From assembly GCF_014397025.1 (NCBI RefSeq), contig NZ_JACJUO010000001.1, positions 496,001 through 560,000 of the forward strand: DNA of 64,000 nt. Reading direction: 5' to 3'. This DNA comes from Ochrobactrum sp. Marseille-Q0166 (lineage in GTDB: Bacteria; Pseudomonadota; Alphaproteobacteria; Rhizobiales; Rhizobiaceae). Under the pieces are notes generated by a model. The model was not told the origin of the DNA. It worked only from the letters and a program-made list of their open reading frames with translations, and made no database searches. A program made the translations under genes and the position numbers. Of the stretch, positions 18,359 through 26,904 are shown piece by piece (the stretch's first letter is position 1; each line of letters opens with the position of its first letter).

Positions 18359-18547
18359 GCCTAAAGCCGTGATTATAGTTCGGACTGACTGAATCAGAAT
18401 GGCACGAAGATTTCTTTATGGAAAAACTCGAACTTCCTGATATATCGGTTGCCGCTGCCTTTTAGATGCAGCTCTCAGTTTCTTTTGCCTGATCAATTCT
18501 CACGATGACATGGGATGGGGGGCATAACCAAGGTCTTCGCCGATACG

Positions 18548-19348
18548 ATGCTTCTCTATCTGCGCTCCATTTTATTCAATATCGCATTCTACATCAGTAC
18601 CTTCGTGCAGATGGTACTTTACACGCCGTTTTACTTTCTGCTTCCACGCAAGAAAGCATGGATAGTTCCAAAGACATGGGCGCGGGTTAATTTGTGGCTG
18701 CAAAAATATATTGCGGGCACTGATTATGTGATCGAAGGTCTCGAAAATATTCCGGAAGGTGCATATATCGTCGCACCGAAACATCAGTCCGCATGGGATA
18801 CTTATGCTTTTCTACCTCAGCTCGATGATCCTGTTCTGATCCTCAAGCGTGAGTTGATGCGGATACCGCTGTTCGGCTGGTATGTTGCAAAGATGGAAAT
18901 GATTCCTGTTGACCGCGGATCGCGGGTCAAAGCACTGCATTCCATTACCTTCGGTGCCCAGAAAGCGATTGCTGAAGGTCGTCAGATTCTTATCTATCCT
19001 GAAGGTACACGTCGTTCACCAGGCGCGCCACCGCAATATAAGTATGGCATTGTTCATCTTTATGACGCACTGAAACTTCCGGTTTTGCCAATAGCACATA
19101 ATGCCGGACTCTACTGGCCTCGCCGCAGGTTCCTGCGTTTTCCGGGCACAATTCGCTGTCGTGTGCTGCCGCCCATTCCTGCAGGGTTAGAGAAAGAAGA
19201 ATTTCTACGTCGTCTGATCGAGACGACAGAAACCGCGTGTGATGACCTGCTCGTTGCAGCAAGCCGTGACGTTAACGCTCCGCCTATGCCACCGACAGCC
19301 GTGCAACGGTTGAAGGAACTCAATGAAATAACGACTGTTGTTAAATGA
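18548..19348 (+). CDS. plsC: 1-acyl-sn-glycerol-3-phosphate acyltransferase
   Basis: Membrane-bound enzyme making phosphatidic acid from lysophosphatidic acid; 266 aa from 18548 (MLLYLRSILFNIAF), or 277 aa from 18515. The catalytic HX4D is HQSAWD, and the substrate motif YPEGTRRSPGAPP is present. One N-terminal membrane segment (FYISTFVQMVLYTPFYFLL) anchors it. It follows the YdcF gene after about 190 bases. No strong ribosome-binding site separates the two candidate starts; family alignment favours the shorter one. Confidence 0.92.
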   Translation: MLLYLRSILFNIAFYISTFVQMVLYTPFYFLLPRKKAWIVPKTWARVNLWLQKYIAGTDYVIEGLENIPEGAYIVAPKHQSAWDTYAFLPQLDDPVLILKRELMRIPLFGWYVAKMEMIPVDRGSRVKALHSITFGAQKAIAEGRQILIYPEGTRRSPGAPPQYKYGIVHLYDALKLPVLPIAHNAGLYWPRRRFLRFPGTIRCRVLPPIPAGLEKEEFLRRLIETTETACDDLLVAASRDVNAPPMPPTAVQRLKELNEITTVVK

Positions 19349-19355
19349 ACCGATA

Positions 19356-19449
19356 GCGCTCTGCTTCGCAAGAAAGAACGGCAAAACTTCATGTTTTGTT
19401 AAACTTTCGTTTTTCTTGCGCGAAAACATGAAACCCGTTATCAGAGCGC
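19356..19449. repeat. Nested inverted repeat in the ppa leader
   Basis: Outer arms GCGCTCTG (19356-19363) and CAGAGCGC (19442-19449) enclose a second imperfect pair, CGCAAGAAA and TTTTCTTGCG. The inner part also has AAAAC/GTTTT. The ppa start lies 18 bases after the outer arm. It may be a folded leader or a decayed palindromic repeat; there is no T tract for a terminator. Confidence 0.5.
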
Positions 19450-19467
19450 GATACGAAAGGACCCATC

Positions 19468-19998
19468 ATGAATATCGATGCTATCTCGATTGGTAAAAAT
19501 CCGCCAGAAGACATCAACGTAATCATCGAAGTGCCAGTTGGCGGACAGCCGATCAAGTACGAGATGGACAAAGAAGCTGGTGCTCTGATTGTGGACCGCT
19601 TTCTTTATACGCCGATGACCTATCCGGGCAATTACGGCTTTGTTCCGCATACGCTTTCAGAAGATGGCGACCCAATCGACGTTTTGGTTTGCAATACGCG
19701 CCCACTGATCCCTGGTTGTGTTATCAATTGTCGTCCAATTGGCGTCTTAGTCATGGAAGACAACTCCGGTAAAGATGAAAAGATCATCGCCGTTCCTTCG
19801 CCAAAACTTACACAACGTTATGAAAAGGTGCATGATTATTCGGATCTTCCCGAGATCACGCTTAAGCAGATTGCGCACTTCTTCGAACATTACAAAGATC
19901 TGGAACCTGGTAAGTGGGTCAAGATCGGTGACTGGGGTGATGAAGATTACGCACGCAAGTTCATTGTCGAAGCAATTGAACGCGCTAAGAGCAAGTAA
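19468..19998 (+). CDS. ppa: Inorganic pyrophosphatase
   Basis: Cytosolic family I enzyme of 176 aa that hydrolyses pyrophosphate to phosphate. The metal-binding signature DGDPIDVLV is present, with [18 protein letters not shown] and the late KWVKIGDWG. The ATG at 19468 follows AAAGGA. A strong terminator lies just downstream, so it is the last gene of its unit. Confidence 0.96.
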   Translation: MNIDAISIGKNPPEDINVIIEVPVGGQPIKYEMDKEAGALIVDRFLYTPMTYPGNYGFVPHTLSEDGDPIDVLVCNTRPLIPGCVINCRPIGVLVMEDNSGKDEKIIAVPSPKLTQRYEKVHDYSDLPEITLKQIAHFFEHYKDLEPGKWVKIGDWGDEDYARKFIVEAIERAKSK

Positions 19999-20017
19999 TT
20001 ATTTTTATAGTTTATTT

Positions 20018-20055
20018 AAAAAAGTGCCCGGATAAAAATCCGGGCACTTTTGTTT
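20018..20055 (+). terminator. Rho-independent terminator after ppa
   Basis: AAAGTGCCCGGAT and ATCCGGGCACTTT pair with an AAAA loop (20021-20050), flanked by A and T tracts, so it may work in both directions between ppa and the convergent YggT gene. Confidence 0.9.
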
Positions 20056-20076
20056 ATAGTCTATTTTGCTATCTGC

Positions 20077-20367
20077 TCAGAGCAGAGCGGGGAGTAGCGT
20101 CGTCCACATGAACTGACGGATAAAGAAGATAATCAGCAGCAAAACGATTGGCGAAATATCTATACCGCCAAGATTCGGCAGAATATTGCGGATCGGGCGC
20201 AGAACCGGCTCGGTAACTTTGTAAAGAAACTCGCCAATTGAAGCCACGAAACGGTTGGAAGAATTGACGACGTTGAACGCATAGAGCCATGAGAAAATGG
20301 CGCTTGCGATGATGATCCAGGTATAGATATCGAGCGCCAGATCAATGGTGCGAAACAATGCGATCAT
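20077..20367 (-). CDS. YggT family membrane protein
   Basis: Protein of 96 aa starting at [22 protein letters not shown], directly behind AAGGAGAAGG; a longer ORF from 20457 lacks family similarity in its extra 30 residues. There are two hydrophobic regions (about 8-30 and 68-88) around the conserved [27 protein letters not shown], the YggT signature. Members are linked to osmotic and envelope stress and to septum placement; exact role unknown. Converges on ppa. Confidence 0.92.
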   Translation of the reverse strand: MIALFRTIDLALDIYTWIIIASAIFSWLYAFNVVNSSNRFVASIGEFLYKVTEPVLRPIRNILPNLGGIDISPIVLLLIIFFIRQFMWTTLLPALL

Positions 20368-20581
20368 AAAACCTTCTCCTTGAGAATTTTCCGAGATGTA
20401 GCGGTTGCATTCGTCAAGAACAAGGGCAGAGATGGCTGTTTCTTTAACCCAAGGCATTCAATAGAGCCGGTGACAGCAGCAACGGTGCTGTGTATCAATT
20501 ACGCTGGGAACAGAACCATCCGCATTGTCTGCCATTCGTTCTGTGTGCCGTACAACGTCTTTTGCAGGCTGCGAAACTGCG

Positions 20582-21400
20582 ATGAAGCTTTTTGGAATCT
20601 GGCCACTGGTCACAGAAAGAATTTACAAGTTGCATGGTGCCAAAGTTATTTGGCTGGCCAGAATGCAACGTAAAGGACTGAGGTTTAAGTCTGGAGATAT
20701 TGGTTCCTCGCAAGTGCCTTTCTGGCAGACGCAGAGTTATAATGCCAATATTGGAATCTCTTTTGCAGTAGGCGCTTTCATTTTCGCTTTGGGAAGCATT
20801 TTTATGTTCTGCTCACTGCGCTGGCCTGAATTGGTCAATTTGACCAATCTGACTTTTTTTGCAGGCTCCATACCTTTTACAATTGCCGCAGGGTTACAGC
20901 ATTTTCAATCGGCCAATGCATCGGACTTTAGTGTTCAGGAGGTTGAAGGACATACTCGGTTATCGATTATAGGATGGCATCCAAGTAGTGCAGGTTGGTT
21001 AAGCTCTTTCACGCAGTTTATTGGCACGCTCGCTTTTAATATCAGTACATTTAACAGTATCGCTGCTCCAGGCCGCCCGGAATTGGATGTTCTGGAAATA
21101 TGGGCACCGAATTTTGAAGGCTCTGTCTTGTTTCTGATTTCGGGCTATTTGGCTTTTGTTGAGGTTGGAAACAAACATTGGAGCTGGCGCCCGAAGAGTT
21201 TATCGTGGCAGATCGTTTTTATTAATCTTCTGGGTTGTGTTGCATTTATGATAGCAGCGATTACACCGTCGTCTCCGAACAGAGACGATGCGCTATGGTT
21301 ACTTAGCTATTCCAACACACATACCCTTATCGGTGCGGTGTATTTTTTTATCGGTGCTGTTCTACTTGTCAGGGAGAGCCGTGAGGCCGAACCAAGTTGA
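20582..21400 (+). CDS. Multi-spanning membrane protein of unknown function (YrhK-like)
   Basis: About 272 aa from 20582 (MKLFGIWPLV), or 291 aa from 20525; neither start has a good ribosome-binding site. About six hydrophobic segments are seen, including the paired NIGISFAVGAFIFALGSIF and LTNLTFFAGSIPFTIAA early, and LIGAVYFFIGAVLL at the end. The order FTQFIGTLAFNIST ... WAPNFEGSVLFLISGYLAFVEV ... WQIVFINLLGCVAFMIAA resembles a membrane family best known from actinobacteria. No catalytic motif is seen. It stands alone between convergent genes. Confidence 0.7.
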   Translation: MKLFGIWPLVTERIYKLHGAKVIWLARMQRKGLRFKSGDIGSSQVPFWQTQSYNANIGISFAVGAFIFALGSIFMFCSLRWPELVNLTNLTFFAGSIPFTIAAGLQHFQSANASDFSVQEVEGHTRLSIIGWHPSSAGWLSSFTQFIGTLAFNISTFNSIAAPGRPELDVLEIWAPNFEGSVLFLISGYLAFVEVGNKHWSWRPKSLSWQIVFINLLGCVAFMIAAITPSSPNRDDALWLLSYSNTHTLIGAVYFFIGAVLLVRESREAEPS

Positions 21401-21411
21401 TGAAAGTGAGA

Positions 21412-21987
21412 TTAGATATCCGCCGTCTGATATTTCTTGGCCGTGCTGCTGATCAAACGACTGACATGCTCTAGTGCGTGATCGCGCACACGCATATTGC
21501 GCAAATGTTCGACAGTGTTTGAGAGATAATCGATATTTGCACCAGATTCGCCTTGTGCTGATGCGACGATTGCCGCTGCATCCTCTGCTTTAAGAGAGCC
21601 AGCATATTGTGTATGCGTTCGGTCGGCGACATAGGTGACGGCTTGTACATCGCGGCCATCTGCTAGTCGTAGACGTAGCCATTTTTCGTGATAGACGCGA
21701 TTAGCCATTTCACGCTCGCGCAAATAGACCATGACTTCATCCGACATTTCCCCGGGTACACGGAAAGCGATTCCAAGACAGGAACCTCCGGTATCAAGGC
21801 CGAGCACCAGACCAGGGTGATCAGGGGTACCACGATGAACATGTGAATATATGCAAAGACTGCGGCGATAGCCGTGAAGGCGCGCGCGTGCAGTTTCGAC
21901 ATGTGCAAATCCCGGTCGCCACATCAGTGAGCCGTAACCGAATACCCAAAAATCATTTATGTGCTGATTGTCGGTGTGCTTTATCAT
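21412..21987 (-). CDS. ChaC-like gamma-glutamylcyclotransferase
   Basis: Cytosolic protein of 191 aa. The N-terminal FWVFGYGSLMWRPGF is the nucleotide-like/substrate loop of the ChaC family, followed by HGYRRSLCIYSHVHRGTPDHPGLVLGL and LGIAFRVP. ChaC enzymes cleave glutathione to 5-oxoproline and Cys-Gly. A glutamate in the YLREREM segment is a candidate catalytic residue. It converges on the membrane protein and is divergent from DUF2125. Confidence 0.88.
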   Translation of the reverse strand: MIKHTDNQHINDFWVFGYGSLMWRPGFAHVETARARLHGYRRSLCIYSHVHRGTPDHPGLVLGLDTGGSCLGIAFRVPGEMSDEVMVYLREREMANRVYHEKWLRLRLADGRDVQAVTYVADRTHTQYAGSLKAEDAAAIVASAQGESGANIDYLSNTVEHLRNMRVRDHALEHVSRLISSTAKKYQTADI

Positions 21988-22198
21988 GGTAGGAATCTAT
22001 ATAAGTTCAATTATGGCACGTTTTTAACGGCATTCTTAGAATATCCCGCACTTTTTGGTGAGCGGCACTTCACAGGACCCAATCCTGCCATAATATAGCC
22101 ACCTGTTGGAGACAGCAGATTAATTTATGATGCGTCAGGTTCGCAAACTGATATCAGGTTCTGGTAACCAAGTAACTGATTAAATAGAGGCTTTTTTG

Positions 22199-23218
22199 AT
22201 GGCGCATGCTGGTAGTGAAACAAGAAAATCCAGAAAGCGCACAATCACGATAGCGGCTATGGTCGTTGCCCTCGTTGCGGCTTATACGGCTGGTTGGTTC
22301 TATGTCTCAGATAAGATTGAAGCGCGCGCTAAAGCTGATATAGCGAAACTCGCATCTCAGGGGGTAGGCGTTCAGTGTGAGAACCTTCACATGGGCGGAT
22401 ATCCACTGCGTGTGAACGTAGTGTGTTCCAGCATATCTTGGCAGAAACCCTCTGAAGGTATGGCTTTGCGAGCCGGCCGCTTCGCCTCGGGCTCTCCTGT
22501 TTTTGCGCCGCGTTCACTCAGCAATGAACTGAACGGGCCTGCTTTTGTCGAGTTTCCTGGCATTCAGCCGCTAGAGGTCAATTGGAGCAAGTTTACCTCC
22601 AATACACGTCTTGCGCGTCCGTTCCCAACAGAAGTCGAACTTGATGCTCGTGATGTCACAGTCGGCGTGCGGACCGAAACAACAACTACTGAACCCATCA
22701 GCAAGCTTGAGCAGATGAATTTCCGCATGAGCACCGAAGATGATCAGCTCAAGATCAATGGGCGTTTTGCAGCGCTCAAGCTGGAACCATCCGTTATAGG
22801 TAGTGTCAAGAGTCCCGAAATCGACGGTCTGGCTGATATTGAGTTTGCCAATGCCGCAACATTGCTGGCACCGAGCGCTGCACCACTTAACGAACGGCTG
22901 CGTGGTCATAGCGGTGTGATTAATCAGGCTTTTCTGTCCATGCCCAATGGCGCTATGCTTTCGGTCGCCGGTCCATTTTCGGTGGATATGGAAGGTGCGA
23001 TTGATGCTGACTTGAAGGTTACGATGGTCAATCCGCAATCCTTCGCGCAAGCCGGTCAGACTGTGTTTCCAGAACAGGGCGGTAATATCGCTACTGTTCT
23101 TTTTGCCCTTTCCGCCATGCCGAAAGACGAAAACGGCAACCCCGTTATCGAGATTGCCGTTCGTAAGGGTATAGCCAGTGCTGGATTTATTCCATTAGGA
23201 CATTTGCCAACTTTGTAA
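22199..23218 (+). CDS. DUF2125 family protein
   Basis: Protein of 339 aa from the ATG at 22199 (a TTG just before it is also in frame), behind AGAGG. One N-terminal helix (about 18-38) anchors a large periplasmic domain with GVQCENLHMGGYPLRVNVVCSSI and PLEVNWSKF, the pattern of this alphaproteobacterial family. DUF2125 proteins resemble AsmA-like/YdgA-like envelope proteins but have no proven role. Convergent with tyrC. Confidence 0.88.
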   Translation: MAHAGSETRKSRKRTITIAAMVVALVAAYTAGWFYVSDKIEARAKADIAKLASQGVGVQCENLHMGGYPLRVNVVCSSISWQKPSEGMALRAGRFASGSPVFAPRSLSNELNGPAFVEFPGIQPLEVNWSKFTSNTRLARPFPTEVELDARDVTVGVRTETTTTEPISKLEQMNFRMSTEDDQLKINGRFAALKLEPSVIGSVKSPEIDGLADIEFANAATLLAPSAAPLNERLRGHSGVINQAFLSMPNGAMLSVAGPFSVDMEGAIDADLKVTMVNPQSFAQAGQTVFPEQGGNIATVLFALSAMPKDENGNPVIEIAVRKGIASAGFIPLGHLPTL

Positions 23219-23232
23219 GGCCTTATGGAATA

Positions 23233-23253
23233 GGGCAGAGCATTTGTCTGCCC
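23233..23253. terminator. Hairpin between DUF2125 and tyrC
   Basis: GGGCAGA and TCTGCCC pair around a 7-base loop between the two convergent stops; a T-rich stretch follows on the plus strand. Likely shared terminator. Confidence 0.6.
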
Positions 23254-23259
23254 CGATTA

Positions 23260-24198
23260 TTATTTCTTTTCGCTGATTTCAGTGGCTGCCTGACGTCCGA
23301 AGTTTGGTGCGTCGACTTCCTGACCGGCATCGATAATGCTGCGACGCACCGCACGCGTGCGTGTGAATAGATCAAACAGAGCCTCACCATCACCCCAGCG
23401 AATCGAACGCTGCAATGAAGCGAGATCTTCCGAAAAACGCGCCAGCATCTCAAGGATTGCGTCCTTGTTATGCAGGCAGACATCGCGCCACATGGTTGGA
23501 TCAGATGCGGCCAGACGCGTAAAATCACGGAAACCCGAAGCCGAATATTTGATGACTTCCGATTTTGTCACCTGCTCCAGATCACTGGCTGTACCAACGA
23601 TGTTATAGGCGATGATATGCGGAAGATGCGAGACGATGGCCAGCACCAGATCGTGATGCTGTGGGTCCATCTGATCAAGGCGCGAGCCGCAAGCCGTCCA
23701 GAAGGCGGAAAGCTTGTCGATAGCCCCCTGATCTGTGTCCGGCAGAGGCGTAAGGATGCACCAGCGATTGGTGAAAAGTTCGGCAAAACCAGCATCGGGA
23801 CCTGAATATTCCGTACCCGCAAGAGGATGACCGGGAATGAAATGCACATTGTCCGGCAGTTCCGGCTGCATCTGGGCGATGACGGAGGCCTTGGTGGAGC
23901 CCACATCGGTGACGATGGCGCCTGGCTTAAGATGTGCCGCAATCTGCTTGGCAACGGTGCCGGACGAACCGACCGGCACCGATACGATGACGAGATCGGC
24001 ATCTTGGACGGCTTGCGCACTATCGGTTGAGTAGCTGTCGCCGAGGTTCAGTTCCTCGGCGCGCTTCAAGGTTTCGGCACTGCGTGTTGCAATGGCGATA
24101 TGATTGACGAGGCCTTCGCGGCGAATGACACGTGCCAGCGATGAGCCGATGAGGCCAATACCGATGAGCGCGATTTTTTCGAAATGGATCGTGGACAT
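23260..24198 (-). CDS. tyrC: Prephenate/arogenate (cyclohexadienyl) dehydrogenase
   Basis: Enzyme of 312 aa for the oxidative decarboxylation step of tyrosine synthesis. The NAD-binding motif is IALIGIGLIGSSLARVI (about 9-25). VGSTKASVI, HFIPGHPLAGTEYSGPDAG and the ISHLP-like VSHLPHIIAYN carry the conserved histidines. It starts 4 bases after the hisC stop and is co-transcribed with it. The aminotransferase partner fits, since broad HisC enzymes also serve tyrosine and phenylalanine. TyrA would be an alternative name. Confidence 0.93.
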   Translation of the reverse strand: MSTIHFEKIALIGIGLIGSSLARVIRREGLVNHIAIATRSAETLKRAEELNLGDSYSTDSAQAVQDADLVIVSVPVGSSGTVAKQIAAHLKPGAIVTDVGSTKASVIAQMQPELPDNVHFIPGHPLAGTEYSGPDAGFAELFTNRWCILTPLPDTDQGAIDKLSAFWTACGSRLDQMDPQHHDLVLAIVSHLPHIIAYNIVGTASDLEQVTKSEVIKYSASGFRDFTRLAASDPTMWRDVCLHNKDAILEMLARFSEDLASLQRSIRWGDGEALFDLFTRTRAVRRSIIDAGQEVDAPNFGRQAATEISEKK

Positions 24199-24202
24199 CG
24201 TC

Positions 24203-25309
24203 TTATTTCAAAAACTCGGTCAAAGCAGCCACAACGCCACGATTGGCTTCTTCCGTACCAACCGTCATGCGCAGCGCATTCGGAAAACCATAGCCACCCA
24301 CGCGACGCAGGATATAGCCGCGCCTGGAAAGCCATTCATCAGCCCTATCTGCCGAATATCGGGTATCGTCAAGGAAGTGGATTAAAACGAAGTTGGTGAC
24401 GGAAGGTGTCACGCGCAGCCCAAGCTTGGTGAACTCATCAGTAAGCCAGGACAGCCACTTTTCATTGTATTCAACCGATTTTGCAACATGAGCTCGATCA
24501 CGGATTGCAGCAGCCCCCGCAGCGATTGCTGCGGAGTTCATGTTGAAGGGGCCGCGGATACGGTTGATGGCATCGATGATGTGCAGCGGCGCATACATCC
24601 AGCCGATGCGCAGGCCTGGCAGGCCGTGAATCTTTGAGAATGTGCGCGTCATGACGACGTTCTCATTTGACGAGACCAGTTCAAGACCCGCCTCATAATC
24701 ATTCCGGCGAACATATTCTGCATAAGCGCCATCAAGTACGAGCAAGACGTTTTTCGGCAGCCCGGCGTGAAGACGACGTACTTCCTCGAATGGCAGATAG
24801 GTGCCCGTCGGATTGGCCGGATTTGCAATAAAGACGATCTTCGTGCGTGGTGAAAGGCTGGCGAGTATTGCATCAACGTCAATGCGCTCGTCCTTTTCCT
24901 TGGCTGTCACCGGATTTGCACCCGCACCCATCGACTGGATTTTATAAACAGCAAAACCGTGTTCGGTGACGATAGTTTCATCACCTGGAGCCAAATAAGT
25001 CTGGCAGATAAGTCCGAGCAACTCATCCGATCCGTTGCCGCACATGATGTTGCCAATATTAAGTCCCTGTACTTCGGCAATCGCTTCGCGCAGGGCCTGC
25101 GCCTGACCATCGGGGTAGATCGCCAAAGCGTCTGCCAAGTGTCGATAAGCTTCTATTGCATGTGGACTGGGGCCAATTGGGGTTTCATTGGAGGAGAGCT
25201 TATAGACTTTTGCAACGCCTTCCACGTGTTCCTTGCCTGGAACATAGGCTGCAATATCGAGCAGGCCGGTTTTAGGCTGGGGACGGGAAAGGTCTTGCGT
25301 ATTGGTCAT
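24203..25309 (-). CDS. hisC: Histidinol-phosphate/aromatic aminotransferase
   Basis: PLP enzyme of 368 aa, fold type I. The Schiff-base lysine is in [21 protein letters not shown], with [10 protein letters not shown] near the N-terminus, [28 protein letters not shown] and the C-terminal [20 protein letters not shown]. Being next to tyrC rather than his genes suggests a role in tyrosine/phenylalanine synthesis as well as or instead of histidine. Confidence 0.93.
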   Translation of the reverse strand: MTNTQDLSRPQPKTGLLDIAAYVPGKEHVEGVAKVYKLSSNETPIGPSPHAIEAYRHLADALAIYPDGQAQALREAIAEVQGLNIGNIMCGNGSDELLGLICQTYLAPGDETIVTEHGFAVYKIQSMGAGANPVTAKEKDERIDVDAILASLSPRTKIVFIANPANPTGTYLPFEEVRRLHAGLPKNVLLVLDGAYAEYVRRNDYEAGLELVSSNENVVMTRTFSKIHGLPGLRIGWMYAPLHIIDAINRIRGPFNMNSAAIAAGAAAIRDRAHVAKSVEYNEKWLSWLTDEFTKLGLRVTPSVTNFVLIHFLDDTRYSADRADEWLSRRGYILRRVGGYGFPNALRMTVGTEEANRGVVAALTEFLK

Positions 25310-25411
25310 GATTTTGGCTCCGCCAAAAGGACTGATGTTAAGGTTGCGTAGCGGGCATAAACCTCCGCTGCGTGCAAGTCGAGAAAAACCTTGCTGTGAA
25401 AGGATGTAGTG

Positions 25412-26188
25412 CTACTTTTTGGATTCTTTGGGAGCTGTTTTTCGCAAGCCGCTGACCGGTGTTCCCTGTGGTGCCAGAACTGGCACAAAGACACGGCGTG
25501 ATGAGCGTTGTGCAACTGGCAACCCCTGATAAAGCCGTTTCTGCGCTTCGATAACCAGAACGCCGGAAAACAGTGGCCAGAGCTTGCGGCCTAGGCCTTC
25601 AATCGCCATGCAGGGGCGCATCATCCAGCGACGTTTGACAGGCGGAAAATGCAGCGCATTGCTGATTGTGTTGACACTGAAATTGGCCTCGCGCAGCAAG
25701 GCTGTCAACTGTGTGCGGCTGTAAGGGCGGCCACTGCCGAATGGCGTGCGGTCGAGACGCGCCCAGACACCGCGACGGTTCGGCACCACGATGACGAGCC
25801 GGCCGTTGGGGGCCAGCACCCGCCACATTTCTTTGAGCGTTTCAGAAGCGTTTTCGGCATATTCCAGCGCATGAACCATTAACACCCGGTCGATGGAAGA
25901 ATCAGGCAAGGGCAATTCTTCGTCGAAAACCAATGCCGTGCTGGATTTTCCTGATGATGGCCATGCAACAGCACCCTGTCCGGCAGGCATGAAAGCAAAG
26001 CTGCGTTCTGTATCGGCGCTGAAACGGTCGAGATAGGGGAGACTATAACCAAGCCCCACAAGACGTTCGCCTGGTACATGTCCCCATAGTGCTGCAAGTG
26101 CCATGCGAATAGAGCGCTCGGCAAGATGGCCAAGGGTGGTTTCGTAAAAGGAACGTAGTTCGATAATGTCCGGATGCATGCCTGGCAC
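25412..26188 (-). CDS. Class I SAM-dependent methyltransferase, unknown substrate
   Basis: Protein of 258 aa. The SAM motif I region is weak (RLVGLGYSLPYLDRF), but motif II/III is clear: LPLPDSSIDRVLMVHALEYAEN and LKEMWRVLAPNGRLVIVVPNRRG, the UbiE/Methyltransf_11 pattern. The C-terminal third is basic. It is 102 bases upstream of hisC and divergent from hpt. Rhizobiales keep this gene near hisC and glyoxalase genes; its substrate is unknown. Confidence 0.85.
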   Translation of the reverse strand: MPGMHPDIIELRSFYETTLGHLAERSIRMALAALWGHVPGERLVGLGYSLPYLDRFSADTERSFAFMPAGQGAVAWPSSGKSSTALVFDEELPLPDSSIDRVLMVHALEYAENASETLKEMWRVLAPNGRLVIVVPNRRGVWARLDRTPFGSGRPYSRTQLTALLREANFSVNTISNALHFPPVKRRWMMRPCMAIEGLGRKLWPLFSGVLVIEAQKRLYQGLPVAQRSSRRVFVPVLAPQGTPVSGLRKTAPKESKK

Positions 26189-26339
26189 GCTATATCAAAT
26201 CAATAAAATGGCAAATGATTATGCTTCATCTGGCTCATCGCAAAGTCGTGCGTTCCTAAATGGTGCAATTTTCTGAAAGCATGCTATAGAGCGTGCCTTT
26301 CAGAACTAAGCGATGCTTGTAAATCAGGAGACGCAGCAG

Positions 26340-26876
26340 ATGCCTCAGGTCGGCGGCAAAACCATTGACGTGCTTTTCAGCCCGGAGGAAATCGCTGCGC
26401 GTAATCTCGCGCTGGCAAAGGAAATCGCCGGTCGCGATTTTCATAATCTGCTGACAATTTCCATTCTCAAAGGCTCTTTCATTTTCGCAGCGGATCTTAT
26501 TCGTGCAATGCATGATGCAGGGGTTGAGCCGGATGTCGAATTCATCACGGTTTCAAGCTATGGCAAGGGTACGACCAGCACGGAAGTACGTCTGCTGCGC
26601 GATATCGACAGCGATGTAAAAGATCGCGACGTTTTACTGATCGATGACATCCTCGAATCAGGCAAGACGCTCAAATTTGTGCGTGAGCTGATGATTGAGC
26701 GTGGCGCGCGTAGCGTCAGCATTGCCGTGCTTCTCGACAAGAGCATGCGTCGAAAAGTTGATCTTGACGCCGATTTTGTCGCTTTCGAATGTCCAGACTA
26801 TTTCGTTGTTGGTTATGGCATGGATGTCGGCCATTCCTTTCGCCAACTTCCATATGTCGGTCATGTGAAGGAATAG
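26340..26876 (+). CDS. hpt: Hypoxanthine phosphoribosyltransferase
   Basis: Purine-salvage enzyme making IMP/GMP from hypoxanthine or guanine and PRPP. The preferred start at 26340 (MPQVGGKTIDVLF) gives 178 aa and has AGGAG 9 bases upstream; 26313 would add nine residues. The PRPP motif VLLIDDILESGKTL, the LKGSFIFAADLIRAM pyrophosphate loop and the late VGYGMDVGHSFRQLPYVG are all present. It converges with TIGR02302. Confidence 0.94.
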   Translation: MPQVGGKTIDVLFSPEEIAARNLALAKEIAGRDFHNLLTISILKGSFIFAADLIRAMHDAGVEPDVEFITVSSYGKGTTSTEVRLLRDIDSDVKDRDVLLIDDILESGKTLKFVRELMIERGARSVSIAVLLDKSMRRKVDLDADFVAFECPDYFVVGYGMDVGHSFRQLPYVGHVKE

Positions 26877-26904
26877 TACCAGATTTCTGGCTGCTGTTTT
26901 GGCG

